From Omphiscola glabra (lineage: Eukaryota; Mollusca; Gastropoda; Lymnaeidae): a stretch of 64,000 nucleotides of DNA. Location: contig OZ024806.1 of NCBI GenBank assembly GCA_964017045.1, forward strand, positions 2,937,992 to 3,001,991, in the 5' to 3' direction. The notes below the pieces were generated by a model. It was not told the DNA's origin, ran no database searches, and saw nothing but the letters and a program-made list of their open reading frames with translations. Positions 12,262-22,969 of this stretch are shown piece after piece. Every line of letters begins with the position of its first letter. Position 1 is the first letter of the stretch. The position numbers were made by a program, and so were the translations under genes.

Positions 12262-13082
12262 CATGCCAACCTCAGAGAATCAGTATCTATCATGCTAACC
12301 TCAGAGAATCAGTATCTATCATGCTAACTTCAGAGAATCAGTATCTAGCATGCCAACCTCAGAGAATCAGTATCTAGATTAACAAATAACAACCTCATAG
12401 AATCAGTATCTAGTTTGCCAACCTCAGCTAATCATTTTCTAGCTTGCCAACCTCAGAGAATTAGTATCTAGCTTGCCAACCTCATAGAATCTGTATCTAG
12501 CTTGCCAACCTCATAGAATCTGTATCTAGCTTGCCAACCTCATAGAATCTGTATCTAGATTAACAAATAACAACCTCATAGAATCTGTATCTAGATTAAC
12601 AAATAACAACCTCATAGAATCTGTATCTAGATTAACAAATAACAACCTCATAGAATCAGTATCTAGCTTGCCAACCTCATAGAATCAGTATCTAGCTTGC
12701 CAACATCATAGAATCTGTATCTAGCTTGCCAACCTCATAGAATCTGTAGCTGGCTTGCTATCCTCATAGAATATGTATCTAGCGTGCCAACCTCATAGAA
12801 TCAGTATCTAGATTAACAAATAACAACCTCATAGAATCTGTATCTAGCTTGCCATCCTCAGAGAATCATCTTCTAGCTTACCAACATCAGAGAATCATCT
12901 TCTAGCTTGCCCTCCTCAGAGAATCATCTTCTAGCTTACCAACCTCAGAGGAACCATCTTCTAGCTTGCCATCCTCAGAGAATCATCTTCTAGCTTACCA
13001 ACCTCAGAGAATCATCTTCTAGCTTGCCCTCCTCAGAGAATCATCTTCTAGCTTGCCAACCTCAGAGAATTAGTATCTAGGT
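12262..13082. repeat. 29-nt minisatellite with two alternating forms, about 28 copies
   Basis: Main form: cttgccaacctcatagaatc then tgtatctag. The second form inserts attaacaaataac in place of cttgcc. Towards the right end the unit drifts to catcttctagcttacc, giving a gradient of divergence along the array. Confidence 0.95.
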
Positions 13083-13225
13083 TTGCAAAACATAGTTTTC
13101 ATGTTGAAACCTAGAGTTGTACATTGTAATAGCTGACATGTGAACTAATATCAATTTTAATGACATTCACTCAAATAGCATGGACAGGTGATGATTAACC
13201 ATAGCGATTTGAATAACAGCTGATA

Positions 13226-13457
13226 AAAATGGGCCCAGGGGCGTAGGAAGGGGGTACGGATGGGGTGGGGGTCGGATTCCACCCTGAGGGGGGCACTTTT
13301 TATGTCCCACCTTTTTCTCTAAATTGAGGGATGTCATTTTCGTTCAGCTACAGAGGTGTTTTTTTTCGTGAAAAACAAAAGGGGAGGAACAAATCTTTGC
13401 TACCCCTACCACTCCAGGGTCGGCAATAATCCTAGCTACGCCAATGACTGGGTCCCA
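13226..13457. mobile_element. MITE with hAT-like inverted ends
   Basis: The left end atgggcccaggggcgtagg is mirrored by the right end, which on the minus strand reads atgggacccagtcattggcg. The core CAGGGGCGTAGG is shared with other hAT-type elements in the window. The interior is short and non-coding. A clear 8-bp duplication was not seen. Confidence 0.5.
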
Positions 13458-13739
13458 TAATAAATTGATTTTAAACAAATCAAAAATTAAGGACACTGAA
13501 AACTGTGTTCGCCTCCAGCATCAAACAAACAAAACAATCTATACTTGTCAGAAACCCCTGCACACAGTTACCAAATTAAAACCACAGCAGACGCACACTG
13601 AATAGTTTGTTTAGATTTAATTAAAACGTCCGCCGCTATCGGGTCGGCTGATCACGTGATGAACTCTCGAAGCAACTTGGAGATTCTGGGCGCGTTCGTT
13701 CTTGTTTACCCAACACCTGCAGGTTTGAGTTTGATTGTG

Positions 13740-14015
13740 TGTCAGTGACGTCACAAAGATGGCCACAGGGGACGCCCGACAAAGGGAAATTTGGTGACGG
13801 ATTTGTGTCTGTGTCAGTGACGTCACAAACATGGCAGCAGGGACACCCAACACCACGAGATGTGTGTCGGATTGTGTCAGGGTGCCAGTGACGTCACAAA
13901 CATGGCAGCAGTGGGGCACCCAACACCACGAGATGTGTGTCGGATTGTGTCAGGGTGCCAGTGACGTCACAAACATGGCAGCAGTGGGGCACCCAACACA
14001 AAGAGATGTGTGTCG
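13740..14015. repeat. about 73-nt repeat carrying TGACGTCA, 4 copies
   Basis: Each copy contains cagtgacgtcacaaacatgg, followed by cacccaacac and a tgtgtgtcggattgtgtcag segment. The palindrome TGACGTCA is the consensus CRE site bound by CREB/ATF factors and is kept in all four copies. Whether it is bound is unknown. Frames at 13617-13919 (minus) and 13831-14061 (plus) overlap it and look incidental. Confidence 0.85.
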
Positions 14016-14224
14016 GGTTGTGTATGGTTGTCAGATTGTGTCTGCGTGTCTATTTGGGTAAAATATTATGATGTCTCATGGGGTTTTCAAATGTCAATTA
14101 CAAAATGATGAGAATCTAGGCGGTGTGAGACATTGGACTCATTTTAGACCCTTTGAATGTTAGGCATAGGGCCAAAGCTCGGCTGACCACCTTAGGGGAC
14201 CTTTTTGTAATTTCGTATTGGAAG

Positions 14225-14770
14225 ATGAGGGTGTTGGTCGGGTGTGAGGGTGTTGGTCGGGTGTGAAGGTGTTGGTCGGGTGTGAAGGTGTTGGTCGGGT
14301 GTGAGGGTTTTGGTCGGGTGTGATGGTGTTGGTCGGGTGTCAGGGTGTTGGTCGGGTGTGAGGGTGTTGGTCGGGTTTGAGGGTGTTGGTCGGGTGTGAA
14401 GGTGTTGGTCGGGTGTGTGGTGTTGGTCGGGTGTGTGGTGTTGGTCGGGTGTGTGGTGTTGGTCGGGTGTGTGGGTGTTGGTCGGGTGTGTGGTGTTGGT
14501 CGGGTGTGTGGTGTTGGTCGGGTGTGAGGGTGTTGGTCGGGTGTGTGGGTGTTGGTCGGGTGTGTGGTGTTGGTTGGGTGTGTGGTGTTGGTCGGGTGTA
14601 TGGGTGTTGGTCGGGTGTGAGGGTGTTGGTCGGGTGTGTGGGTGTTGGTCGGGTGTGTGGGTGTTGGTCGGGTGTGTGGGTGTTGGTCGGGTGTGTGGGT
14701 GTTGGTCAGGTGTGAGGGTGCTGGTCAGGTGTGAGGGTGTTGGTAGGGTGTGAGGGTGTTGGTCGGGGAT
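14225..14770. repeat. 18-19-nt GT-rich minisatellite, about 29 copies
   Basis: ggtgttggtcgggtgtgag with a one-base-shorter variant (tgtggtgttggtcgggtg). Overlapping Gly/Val/Cys-rich frames in two registers (14377-14715 and 14415-14753) are repeat-derived. Confidence 0.95.
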
Positions 14771-14809
14771 GCCGTTTCTTCGGTGTATTAAGATCTACTT
14801 AAACTAAAA

Positions 14810-14870
14810 CACCAAAAATCAGGCGAAGATTTGAACCACGGACATTTCACAGTCTTGGGGCTGAACAATG
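14810..14870 (-). other. possible tRNA-derived SINE fragment
   Basis: On the minus strand, gtggttcaaatcttcgcc resembles the B box of a polymerase III promoter (GGTTCAAATC). No full cloverleaf or A box could be assembled, so this is only a hint of a decayed SINE. Confidence 0.2.
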
Positions 14871-15039
14871 TCTCGTTACATAAATAGTATCAACAACTCT
14901 CACATACACACACATATGTACACGTACACACACAAGTTTACATACCCAAGGCTGAATAATGCGATGGCATAGAAGTCTCAACAACTCTCAAATACAAACA
15001 TATGTTATTATATTTAGTGATTATATATCTAACACAATT

Positions 15040-15380
15040 TCACGCAAGAAAGCTAGCAAAAAGTCACACAAGAAAGCTAGCACAAAGTCACACAAGAGAG
15101 CTAACACAAAGTCACACAAGAAAGCTAACACAAAGTCACACAAGAAAGCTAACACAAAGTCACACAAGAAAGCTAGCACAAAGTCACACAAGAAAGCTAA
15201 CACAAAGTCACACAAGAAAGCTAACACAAAGTCACACAAGAAAGCTAACACAAAGTCACACAAGAAAGCTAACACAGAGTCACACAAGAAAGCTAACACA
15301 AAGTCACACAAGAAAGCTAACACAAAGTCACACAAGAAAGCTAACACAGAGTCACACAAGAAAGCTAACACAACTACCCA
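15040..15380. repeat. 24-nt minisatellite, 14 copies, open on both strands
   Basis: aagaaagctaacacaaagtc plus acac repeated. Plus-strand frames give KKANTKSH octapeptides (14959-15393) or RKLTQSHT (15002-15427), and the minus strand gives VLAFLCDF (15021-15371). Three simultaneously open frames and no flanking gene structure argue for a non-coding repeat. Confidence 0.95.
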
Positions 15381-15429
15381 GCTTCATGCATAGATCTTCA
15401 ATGACAACTCACACATTTTTTTTTTAAAA

Positions 15430-15640
15430 AACACGGGGTTCTGGGTAAAATTAACATGGGCTTCTGAGTACAAACAACATGGGCTTGTAAGTACAATAAA
15501 CAAGGGCTTCTGAGTACAAACAACATGGGCTTCTGAGTACAATAAACAAGGGCTTCTGAGTACAATAAACAAGGGCTTTTGGGTACAATAAACATGGGCT
15601 TCTGGGTACAATAAACATGGGCTTTTACTTAATGATAATA
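15430..15640. repeat. 23-nt minisatellite, about 9 copies
   Basis: gggcttctgagtacaataaa plus caa, with short variants. Lies directly after the 24-nt array but is unrelated in sequence. Confidence 0.9.
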
Positions 15641-15779
15641 AAAGGGAATTAACGGTGACAATACAATACAATGATTATATAACACATGTATGTACACTGT
15701 ACACGTACACAACAATTTGCACACACCTAAGACTTTAATTCAATCCTTTCGGCGAACTTACGTAAGTTTCGATGAACAA

Positions 15780-16112
15780 ATGGACTTAGGGGGCTGGGCT
15801 TAGGGGGCTGGGCTTAGGGGGATGGGCTTAGGGGGATGGGCTTATGGCGCTGGGCTTAGGGGTCTGGGCTTAGGGGTTTGGGCTTAGGGGGGTGGGCTTA
15901 GGGGGCTGGGCTTAGGGGCTGGGCTTAGGGGGCTGGGCTAGGGGTATGGGCTTAGGGGGGCTGGGCTTAGGGGGATGGGCTTAGGGGGCTGGGCTTAGGG
16001 GGCTGGGCTTAGGGGCTGGGCTTAGGGGGCTGGGCGTAGGGGCTGGGCTAGGGGGCTGGGCTTAGGGAACTGGGCTTAGGGGGGTGGGCTCAGGGGGCTG
16101 GGCTAATCTTTT
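15780..16112. repeat. 15-nt G-rich minisatellite, about 23 copies
   Basis: gggcttagggggctg repeated, with copies losing one or two bases. The unit contains CTTAGGGGG, close to the telomeric TTAGGG word, and has many runs of three or more G on one strand, so G-quadruplex formation is likely. It is not a telomere array, since the period is 15. Confidence 0.95.
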
Positions 16113-16940
16113 TCTTGGCATCTATAATATTGAAGACATACACCCTGGCAAGCGACGCCATATTTCGCGCTTTTAAAAAGGGGACCAGGAGACATTGCGA
16201 TGTTCTGGACTGACGGTCTTGGTAAGATTTGTGTCGTCACCTAAAACAGGGTGCGATGCTAGGGCGCCAGTGACACCGGTTGGAGCAGCTTCTCACGACT
16301 TGTAATAACCTATAAATATTAATAAAAAGCCCCTAAGCTAACAGGCGTAAGGACGGCTGACAAAAAGTTTTGTTTTGTCGAAAATACCGGCGGTGTTTAA
16401 ATAGCAGGTGATCGTAAGGATGGGTCTTAGTTGCACTGTCAGGGGGGGGGGGGGGGGGCTGAATTATTATGACTAGTCTTTTCTGTATGCAAATTCACCC
16501 TAAGATATTTTTTTTAATTTAAAAATTATTTAACGCAAAAAAATTCAAAACAAAAAATTAATAAATAATGCGTGGGTGGGATGGATTTTATCTCTTGACG
16601 TTTTCACAGCATATAAGTTAATCTTAGTAAAATAATTTAAAATTTCTTTATTTGCATGAGAAATGTAAAAAAAAAGCTGTCTCTATAAATGTATGTAACG
16701 ATAGTGTATTGAACTGAGAATACCTCCTGATGCCATCTACCGGTTGCATAATGCTGACAAAATTTCTTTAATCTCGGTCAATACAGTTTGACATGTGGTT
16801 TGTGGACCTGGGTGCGGTAAGGCCACTTGTCGAGTTGAAGAGAACAGCTGAGAAACGTTTAAGCAAGCACGACTTCACGCATGACTGATTGTGCGAAAGC
16901 CCGACGTGAATAGGAAAGCGAATTAATGTGCGGGTGTTGA
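16113..16940. other. unique sequence, no gene seen
   Basis: Contains an 18-base G run near 16441-16458 and AT-rich sequence. No open frame of note and no splice-bounded coding segment recognised. Confidence 0.5.
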
Positions 16941-16944
16941 GAAG

Positions 16945-17765
16945 ATGCGATGGTGATGTGGTGAGGAGATAAGATGGTGATGTGGTGTTGAGGAGATAAG
17001 ATGGTGATGTGGTGTTGAGGAGATAAGATGGTGATGGGGTGTGGAGGAGTTAAGATGGTGATGTGGTTTTGAGGAGATACGGTGGTGATGTGGTGTGTAG
17101 GAGATACTATGGTGATGTGGTGTTGAGGAGATAAGATGGTGATGTGGTGTGGAGGAGATTTGATGGTGATGTGGTGTGGAGGAAAAACGATGGTGATGTG
17201 GTGTTGAGGAGATTTGATGGTGATGTGGTATGGAGGAGATTTGATGGTGGTGTGGTGTGGAGGAGATAAGATGGTGATGTGGTGTGGAGGAGATTTGATG
17301 GTGATGTGGTGTGGAGGAGATAAGATGGTGATGTGGTGTGGAGGAGATTTGATGGTGATGTGGTGTGGAGGAGATAAGATGGTGATATGGAGAAATACGA
17401 TGGTGATGGGTTGTTGAGGAGTTACGATGGTGGTGTGGTGTGGAAGAGATAAGATGGTGATGTGGTGTGGAGAAATACGATGGTTATGGGTTGTTGAGGA
17501 GTTACGATGGTGATGTGGTGTTGAGGAGATTTGATGGTGATGTGGTGTTGAGGAGATAAGATGGTGATGTGGTGTGGAGGAGATTTGATGGTGATGTGGT
17601 GTGGAGGAGATAAGATGGTGCTGTAGTGTGGATGAGATTTGATGGTGATGTGGTGTGGAGGAGATAAGATGGTGGTGTGGTGTGGAGGAGATTTGATGGT
17701 GATGTGGTGTGGAGGAGATAAGATGGTGATGAGGTGTGGAGGAGATAAGATGGTGATACGGTAGT
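16945..17765. repeat. 27-nt minisatellite, about 30 copies
   Basis: gatggtgatgtggtgtggag then gagataa or gagattt; these two endings alternate along much of the array. The minus-strand frame 17422-17961 is an ITIxSPPHH-type repeat peptide of nine-codon period. Confidence 0.95.
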
Positions 17766-17879
17766 AGCTTGCCGTGTTTACATCATGTTTGTACATCCCG
17801 TCATAACCTCTGGGTGACTCCAAATTTGGCATCATGATGATGTTGAATTGAGAGGATACGATGGTAATGTAGTGTTGAG

Positions 17880-18341
17880 CAGTGGTGTAGCTAGAGAGGG
17901 TGCGGACCGCACCGGGTGACACCATCTCAGGGATGACACCAGATTGAAAAAAATTGCACATTTACAGAGCACACACTGCTCGATCTAACCGAATTTCATA
18001 AAATGATAACCGATCACATGTAAATTGTCTCCACACGTAACCAATCCAAATACGTGCTTTTTTAAAAGTTCAAGGTTGGGTTGTCAGAAATGACCTAAAA
18101 TTAGGAAATAAAAATTTTATATAAAGTAAATTTAATGTCAAAATAACTACAACTTAACATTGTTGCAGTTCTTAAATACATTAACCTCCTGACCTTCAAT
18201 CAATTTGTTTTTTGTTTTTTTTCTCATTGCTTTATTCTGTGGACTCATTTTAACAAGAACAATTTCGTGGAAGTCGGGGAGAAGGAGGGGTGGCACATGT
18301 GTTTACCTCACCGGGTGACACCAACCTTAGCTACGCCACTG
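17880..18341. mobile_element. non-autonomous hAT-type transposon, 462 bp
   Basis: The left end CAGTGGTGTAGCTAGAG and the right end (minus strand CAGTGGCGTAGCTAAGG) form terminal inverted repeats. Flanking octamers are gtgttgag (17872-17879) and gtggtgag (18342-18349), matching at 7 of 8 positions, as expected for a hAT target duplication. The interior is AT-rich and non-coding. Confidence 0.8.
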
Positions 18342-18349
18342 GTGGTGAG

Positions 18350-19210
18350 AATATAAGATACTAGCGGATATACCCGGCAATCTGCCAGGATAGCATTCGG
18401 AACCGAATTCCGGTATGATCCCATCTCGTCGGTATTCCTATCCCGGTGTTATCTCGATACCGGTGGGATCCCGGCAGCTGTCGGATCCCGAAACCGGTGG
18501 GGTACTGGTCTAAGCCTGTTGCTATTTATATATCGCTTATATAAGGAAAAAATAAATGGGGCCCCTGGCCCCAGAGGAATGGATATTATAAGTGCGGTAC
18601 CCTTCGGTATTTGAGTATGGATAATCAAGTGTATGTGTACTAAGTTTTGTCAAGATCCATCTATTAATGTAGTAGTATTAAGCCTATTGATCTTTATATA
18701 GCTCTTATAAGAAAAAAACGAATTCGGGGCCCCCGGCCCCAAACGAAATGTTATTAAAAGTTCTCAACCCCTTAAGAGTTCATGCTGGATAATGATGGAT
18801 ATATGTGCCACAAATTTTCACTTTTATATATATATGATTATATGTATAGTCTATCAATGTTCAAATTAGTCATTCAATGTTCATATAAGAATGTAATGTT
18901 CATGATAGTCATTTAGTGTTCACATGAGTCATTCAATCTTTATCATCACCATCTCCATCTTGGAAATGAAAGTAAAAGAAATTGTCCTTAAGTAAAAGAC
19001 AACTGAGTTTCTTGGCCAATGAGAGCTATCTTCGTGAATCGTCCTGAACACTGATGAGAATGCAGAATGTCATACAATCAAATAACGTTACATATACACA
19101 TTTTAATTTGACGTCATACTTTGTGACTTGATAGAAATATAGTGCATACGTCATGGATATCTCAATTACTTCAAAAAAATTATTTCTACTTTATTATAGT
19201 TTTAACAAAT
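18350..19210. other. dispersed-repeat-like sequence with an internal diverged duplication
   Basis: Two related segments about 165 bp apart (from about 18512 and 18675) share aagcctgttg/aagcctattg, the ttatata-agaaaaaa stretch, a ggggcccctggcccc/ggggcccccggcccc core and the tgctggataatg-type tail. Upstream (18360-18510) is a GC-rich stretch with recurring cccggtg/gatcccgg words. This looks like an old mobile element, but I cannot name the family. Confidence 0.45.
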
Positions 19211-19214
19211 CTGA

Positions 19215-19395
19215 ATTAAATGATTGTTAATGAGGTGGCAGCCCTGATCAGCGATGAGCGTAAATAATTGTTAAAGAGGTGGCAGCCCTGATCAGCGATG
19301 AGCGTAAATGATTGTTAATGAGGTGGCAGCCCTGATCAGCGATGAGCGTAAATGATTGTTAATGAGGTGGCAGCACTGATCAGAGATGAGCGGCA
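19215..19395. repeat. about 48-nt tandem repeat, 4 copies
   Basis: Each copy contains aatgaggtggcagccctgat then cagcgatgagcg and ends in taaatgattgtt. The last copy is diverged. Confidence 0.9.
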
Positions 19396-19399
19396 TTTT

Positions 19400-19765
19400 A
19401 GATATGCACTCACAAAATATAGAAACTATGTTCTTAGAATCTAAAGAACTAAAACGTGTTAAAAACCCAGCTTGTGTGCCCATAAAATATTCTCGAAAGA
19501 ACTGGTCTAACTCAATGAGTAAGGACCACGAAAAACAACAACCTTCACAGCTGGCCGGAAATTAGGCCACTCGGATTAAACGCCGCCCTGGGTAAACTTC
19601 CACCCCCACTCCCCTTTTCCTGCGCCTCTGGTTATATTACCCGACAAACGAACATACAAACGCAGCAAGTCACACGCGCGACGGATGTAAAATAATAATG
19701 TGTTGATTTTTAGAGGAAACAATATTGATCTTTAGGAAATTCGTATATTGCATTGTGAAGTCAGG
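19400..19765. other. unique spacer, no gene seen
   Basis: Mixed-composition sequence between two arrays. No domain or exon recognised. Confidence 0.4.
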
Positions 19766-20600
19766 GCGACATCTGGTGAGCTCTGAAGCCGAGTCATTTG
19801 TACTGCCGGCTCAGAAACGTTGACCTACATCTGGTGGGTTCTTAAGCCGAGTCATTTGTAGTACTGGCTCTGAAACGTTGACCTACATCTGGTGGGTTCT
19901 TAAGCCGAGTCATTTGTAGTACTGGCTCTGAAACGTTGACCTACATCTGGTGAGTTCTTAAGCCGAGTCATTTGTAGTACCGGGTCAGAAACGTTGACCT
20001 AAATCTGGTGAGCTCTGAAGCCGAGTCATTTGTAGTACCGGGTCAGAAACGTTGACCTACATCTGGTGAGTTCTTATTAAGCCGCGTCATTTGTAATGCT
20101 GGCTCTGAAACGTTGACCTACATCTGGTGAGCTCTGAAGCCGAGTCATTTGTAGTACCGGGTCAGAAACGTTGACCTACATCTGGTGAGCTCTGAAGCCG
20201 AGTCATTTGTAGTACCGGGTCAGAAACGTTGACCTACATCTGGTGGGTTCTTATTAAGCCGAGTCATTTGTAGTACCGGGTCTGAAACGTTGACCTACAT
20301 CTGGTGGGTTCTTAAGCCGAGTCATTTGTAGTACCGGGTCTGAAACGTTGACCTACATCTGGTGGGTTCTTATTAAGCCGAGTCATTTGTAGTACCGGGT
20401 CTGAAACGTTGACCTACATCTGGTGAGTTCTTAAGGTGAGTCATTTGTAGTACCGGGTCTGAAACGTTGACCTACATCTGGTGGGTTCTTAAGCCGAGTC
20501 ATTTGTAGTACCGGGTCAGAAACGTTGACCTACATCTGGTGGGTTCTTAAGCCGAGTCATTTGTAGTACCGGGTCAGAAACGTTGACATACGTTTCTTTT
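19765..20600. repeat. 58-nt minisatellite, about 14 copies
   Basis: Units of 58 nt containing acatctggtgggttcttaag, ccgagtcatttgtagtacc and gggtcagaaacgttgacct. A three-base insertion (ttattaagcc) recurs in several non-adjacent copies, a marker for tracing block duplication. Confidence 0.95.
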
Positions 20601-20915
20601 GTGGCATTATTTTTTAAAAAGAAAAAACAATACAAATGCTCATGGCCACCAAGCCATTTTGATCGGTGGTGCCGTTCAAATTTGTCAATTTTCCCCAGAT
20701 TTCCCCAGATTGTATACCATGGAAAAGTAATAAATACACATAATGATTTCCCTTAACATGTGTGAGGACTTGTAAAGTAGGCGTAAGGTGAAAATTGATT
20801 CTACATCAAGGGAGAGCAAAAATGGTTTCAAAACTTGAATAAAGCGATCCCTTAAATTTACGATACGGAAAAAGTTCTTCCTCCTTCTTTTCTGTCATTT
20901 AAAAAATAGGATTGG
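20601..20915. other. unique spacer, no gene seen
   Basis: AT-rich. A short direct repeat ttccccagat occurs at about 20692-20711. Confidence 0.4.
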
Positions 20916-20919
20916 TCTC

Positions 20920-21190
20920 ACCGGTCAACTCAAGGTGCCACTAGGGCTTGTGTGACGCGGTGCGGTCAACTCATGGCGTCACCGGGGTTTGTGTGACGCG
21001 GTTCGGTCAACTCATGGCGTCACCAGGGCTTGTGTGACGCGGTGCGGTCAACTCATGGCGTCACCAGGGTTTGTGTGACGCGGTGCGGTCAACTCATGGC
21101 GTCATTCGGGTTTGTGTGACGCGGTGCGGTCAACTCATGGCGTCACCAGGGTTTGTGTGACGCGATGCGGTCAACTTATGGTGTCAACTC
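20920..21190. repeat. 41-nt minisatellite, about 6-7 copies
   Basis: ggtcaactcatggcgtcacc then agggtttgtgtgacgcggtgc. CpG-rich compared with surrounding sequence. Confidence 0.95.
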
Positions 21191-21404
21191 CCCACCCCTC
21201 ACAATTGATTTCACCAATTCTTTCTTACCAGCCAAAACCTCTTGAATCACCAACAGATTAAGTCTTAAAGTTACGTTAGCCATTACATGAAAAAGTATTT
21301 ATAATTATGAGACACCAGCCTTCATAAACTGTAATGAAGTTGTTACTTCTTTTAAAATTTAAATTTAACATTAAACTTCGCTGTTAAAAAGTTCCTTTGC
21401 CAAT

Positions 21405-22040
21405 AATCAATATTGTCACAGACTTCATCAAATGTAACATCATTATCAATATTGTCACAGACTTCATCAAATGTAACGTCATTATCAATGTTGTCACAGA
21501 CTTCATCAAATGTAACGTCATTATCAATATTGTCACAGACTTCATCAAATGTAACGTCATTATCAATGTTGTCACAGACTTCATCAAATGTTACGTCATT
21601 ATCAATATTGTCACAGACTTAATCAAATGTAACATCATTATCAATATTGTCACAAACTTCTTTAAATGTAACGTCACTATCAATATTGTCACAGACTTCA
21701 TCAAATGTAACGTCATTATCAATATTGTCACAGACTTCATCCAATGTAACGTCATTTTCAATATTGTCACAGACTTCATCAAATGTAACATCATTATCAA
21801 TATTGTCACAAACTTCCTCAAATGTAACGTCATTATCAATATTGTCACAGACTTCATCAATTGTAACGTCATTATCAATATTGTCACAGACTTCATCAAA
21901 TGTAACATCATTATCAATACTGTCACAGACTTCATCAAATGTAACGTCATTATCAATATTGTCACAGACTTCATCAAATGTATCGTCATTATCAATATTG
22001 TCACAGCCTTCGACAAATGTAACGTCATACTTCTTAACAT
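21405..22040. repeat. 39-nt minisatellite, about 16 copies, open on both strands
   Basis: Units contain atcaatattgtcacagactt and catcaaatgtaacgtcatt. The 13-codon unit gives long frames on plus (21397-22068, IINIVTDFIKCNV) and minus (21591-22241, LHLMKSVTILIMT). Both strands being open, and substitutions scattered over all codon positions, favour a non-coding array. Confidence 0.95.
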
Positions 22041-22095
22041 TTTCAATGTATATGTCAGAATATCATGAAATGTGACGGTTTCAATGTAGATGACC

Positions 22096-22268
22096 CAGCG
22101 ACGTATAGCTGGGGTTAAGGCCGCCCCTAGGATGGCCAAGGTTTGCCGCCCCTTTACACGAAAACAAAAATCTGAAGTGGTCCGAGAATGCAGCCTTTTA
22201 ACATCAAGAGAAAAACAAAAAGTGCTACTGGGGTGGACCACCTCCTCCCCACCCTTCCTACGTCACTG
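22096..22268. mobile_element. hAT-like MITE, 173 bp
   Basis: The left end CAGCGACGTATAGCTGGGG and the right end (minus strand CAGTGACGTAGGAAGGG) are inverted relative to each other and belong to the CAGTGRCGTAGC group seen elsewhere in the window. Flanks agatgacc and agatcgct agree only in part, so the duplication is doubtful. Confidence 0.55.
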
Positions 22269-22269
22269 A

Positions 22270-22785
22270 GATCGCTAATAGTTCTCTATAATATTCAGTT
22301 TTCAAAAGATCCTCTTCCACAAAGCCTTGTAGAATGTCTTATGTCCAACGTTTTTATGGTTTGACTGAGATTTGAACTTACGCCTACCAATATAATCGTA
22401 AGGCCGCTCTCAGTATTTTATAATCATTTTGGGCTGAGCTTTGACGACAAATGGTATAGACGGGGGGTCACAAAATTCAACAATGCTAGAACCGTCTTGT
22501 GCCAACGACCTCTTTGTGGAATTTATTTTACGTAATAGAAATTTAACATGTCACCACCCTGGGTGGAGTCATTTGTGAATGCGGTGGAGCGTAACAACGG
22601 AGTTGTACTTCTGAACGTTATGCAAGACAGAATATGTAACTGTTTTAGATTAAATACAAATATGATGCCATGGAATAATTACACCGGCAATGGTGCATAT
22701 ATTTTAGATCGAGGAACTGTACACTGGAACTTAGGACTTGTCTCGTCTAAAGAGGCCGCACCGCGGAGCATAGCTTAGTAAAGGG
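22270..22785. other. unique sequence with a possible SINE fragment
   Basis: On the minus strand at about 22355-22425, gagcggccttacgattatat and gttcaaatctcag resemble a decayed tRNA-derived SINE with a B-box-like word. The 76-codon frame at 22548-22778 (plus) has no domain that I recognise; it could be an exon or chance. Confidence 0.3.
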
Positions 22786-22794
22786 CATCAGGAG

Positions 22795-22950
22795 TTGTGT
22801 ATAGAGGCGCAGAGAAGAAGTGGTCTAACAGATCTGTATAGAGGCGCAGCGGAATATATTTTAGAGAGATGGTTTAACTGTTATGTATAGAGTTATAGAG
22901 GCACAGTGGAATACATTTTAGAGAAGTGGTCTAACATGTATAGAGTGCGC
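22795..22950. repeat. degenerate tandem repeat, about 4 copies
   Basis: Copies share tgtatagaggcgcag and agaagtggtctaac with length variation of about 30-50 nt. Confidence 0.75.
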
Positions 22951-22969
22951 AGTGTGGAACATCAGGCTC

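Noticed and set aside
15780..16112. Telomere repeat
   Set aside because: The word TTAGGGG is present but the period is 15 nt with a ggctg segment, not a telomeric hexamer.
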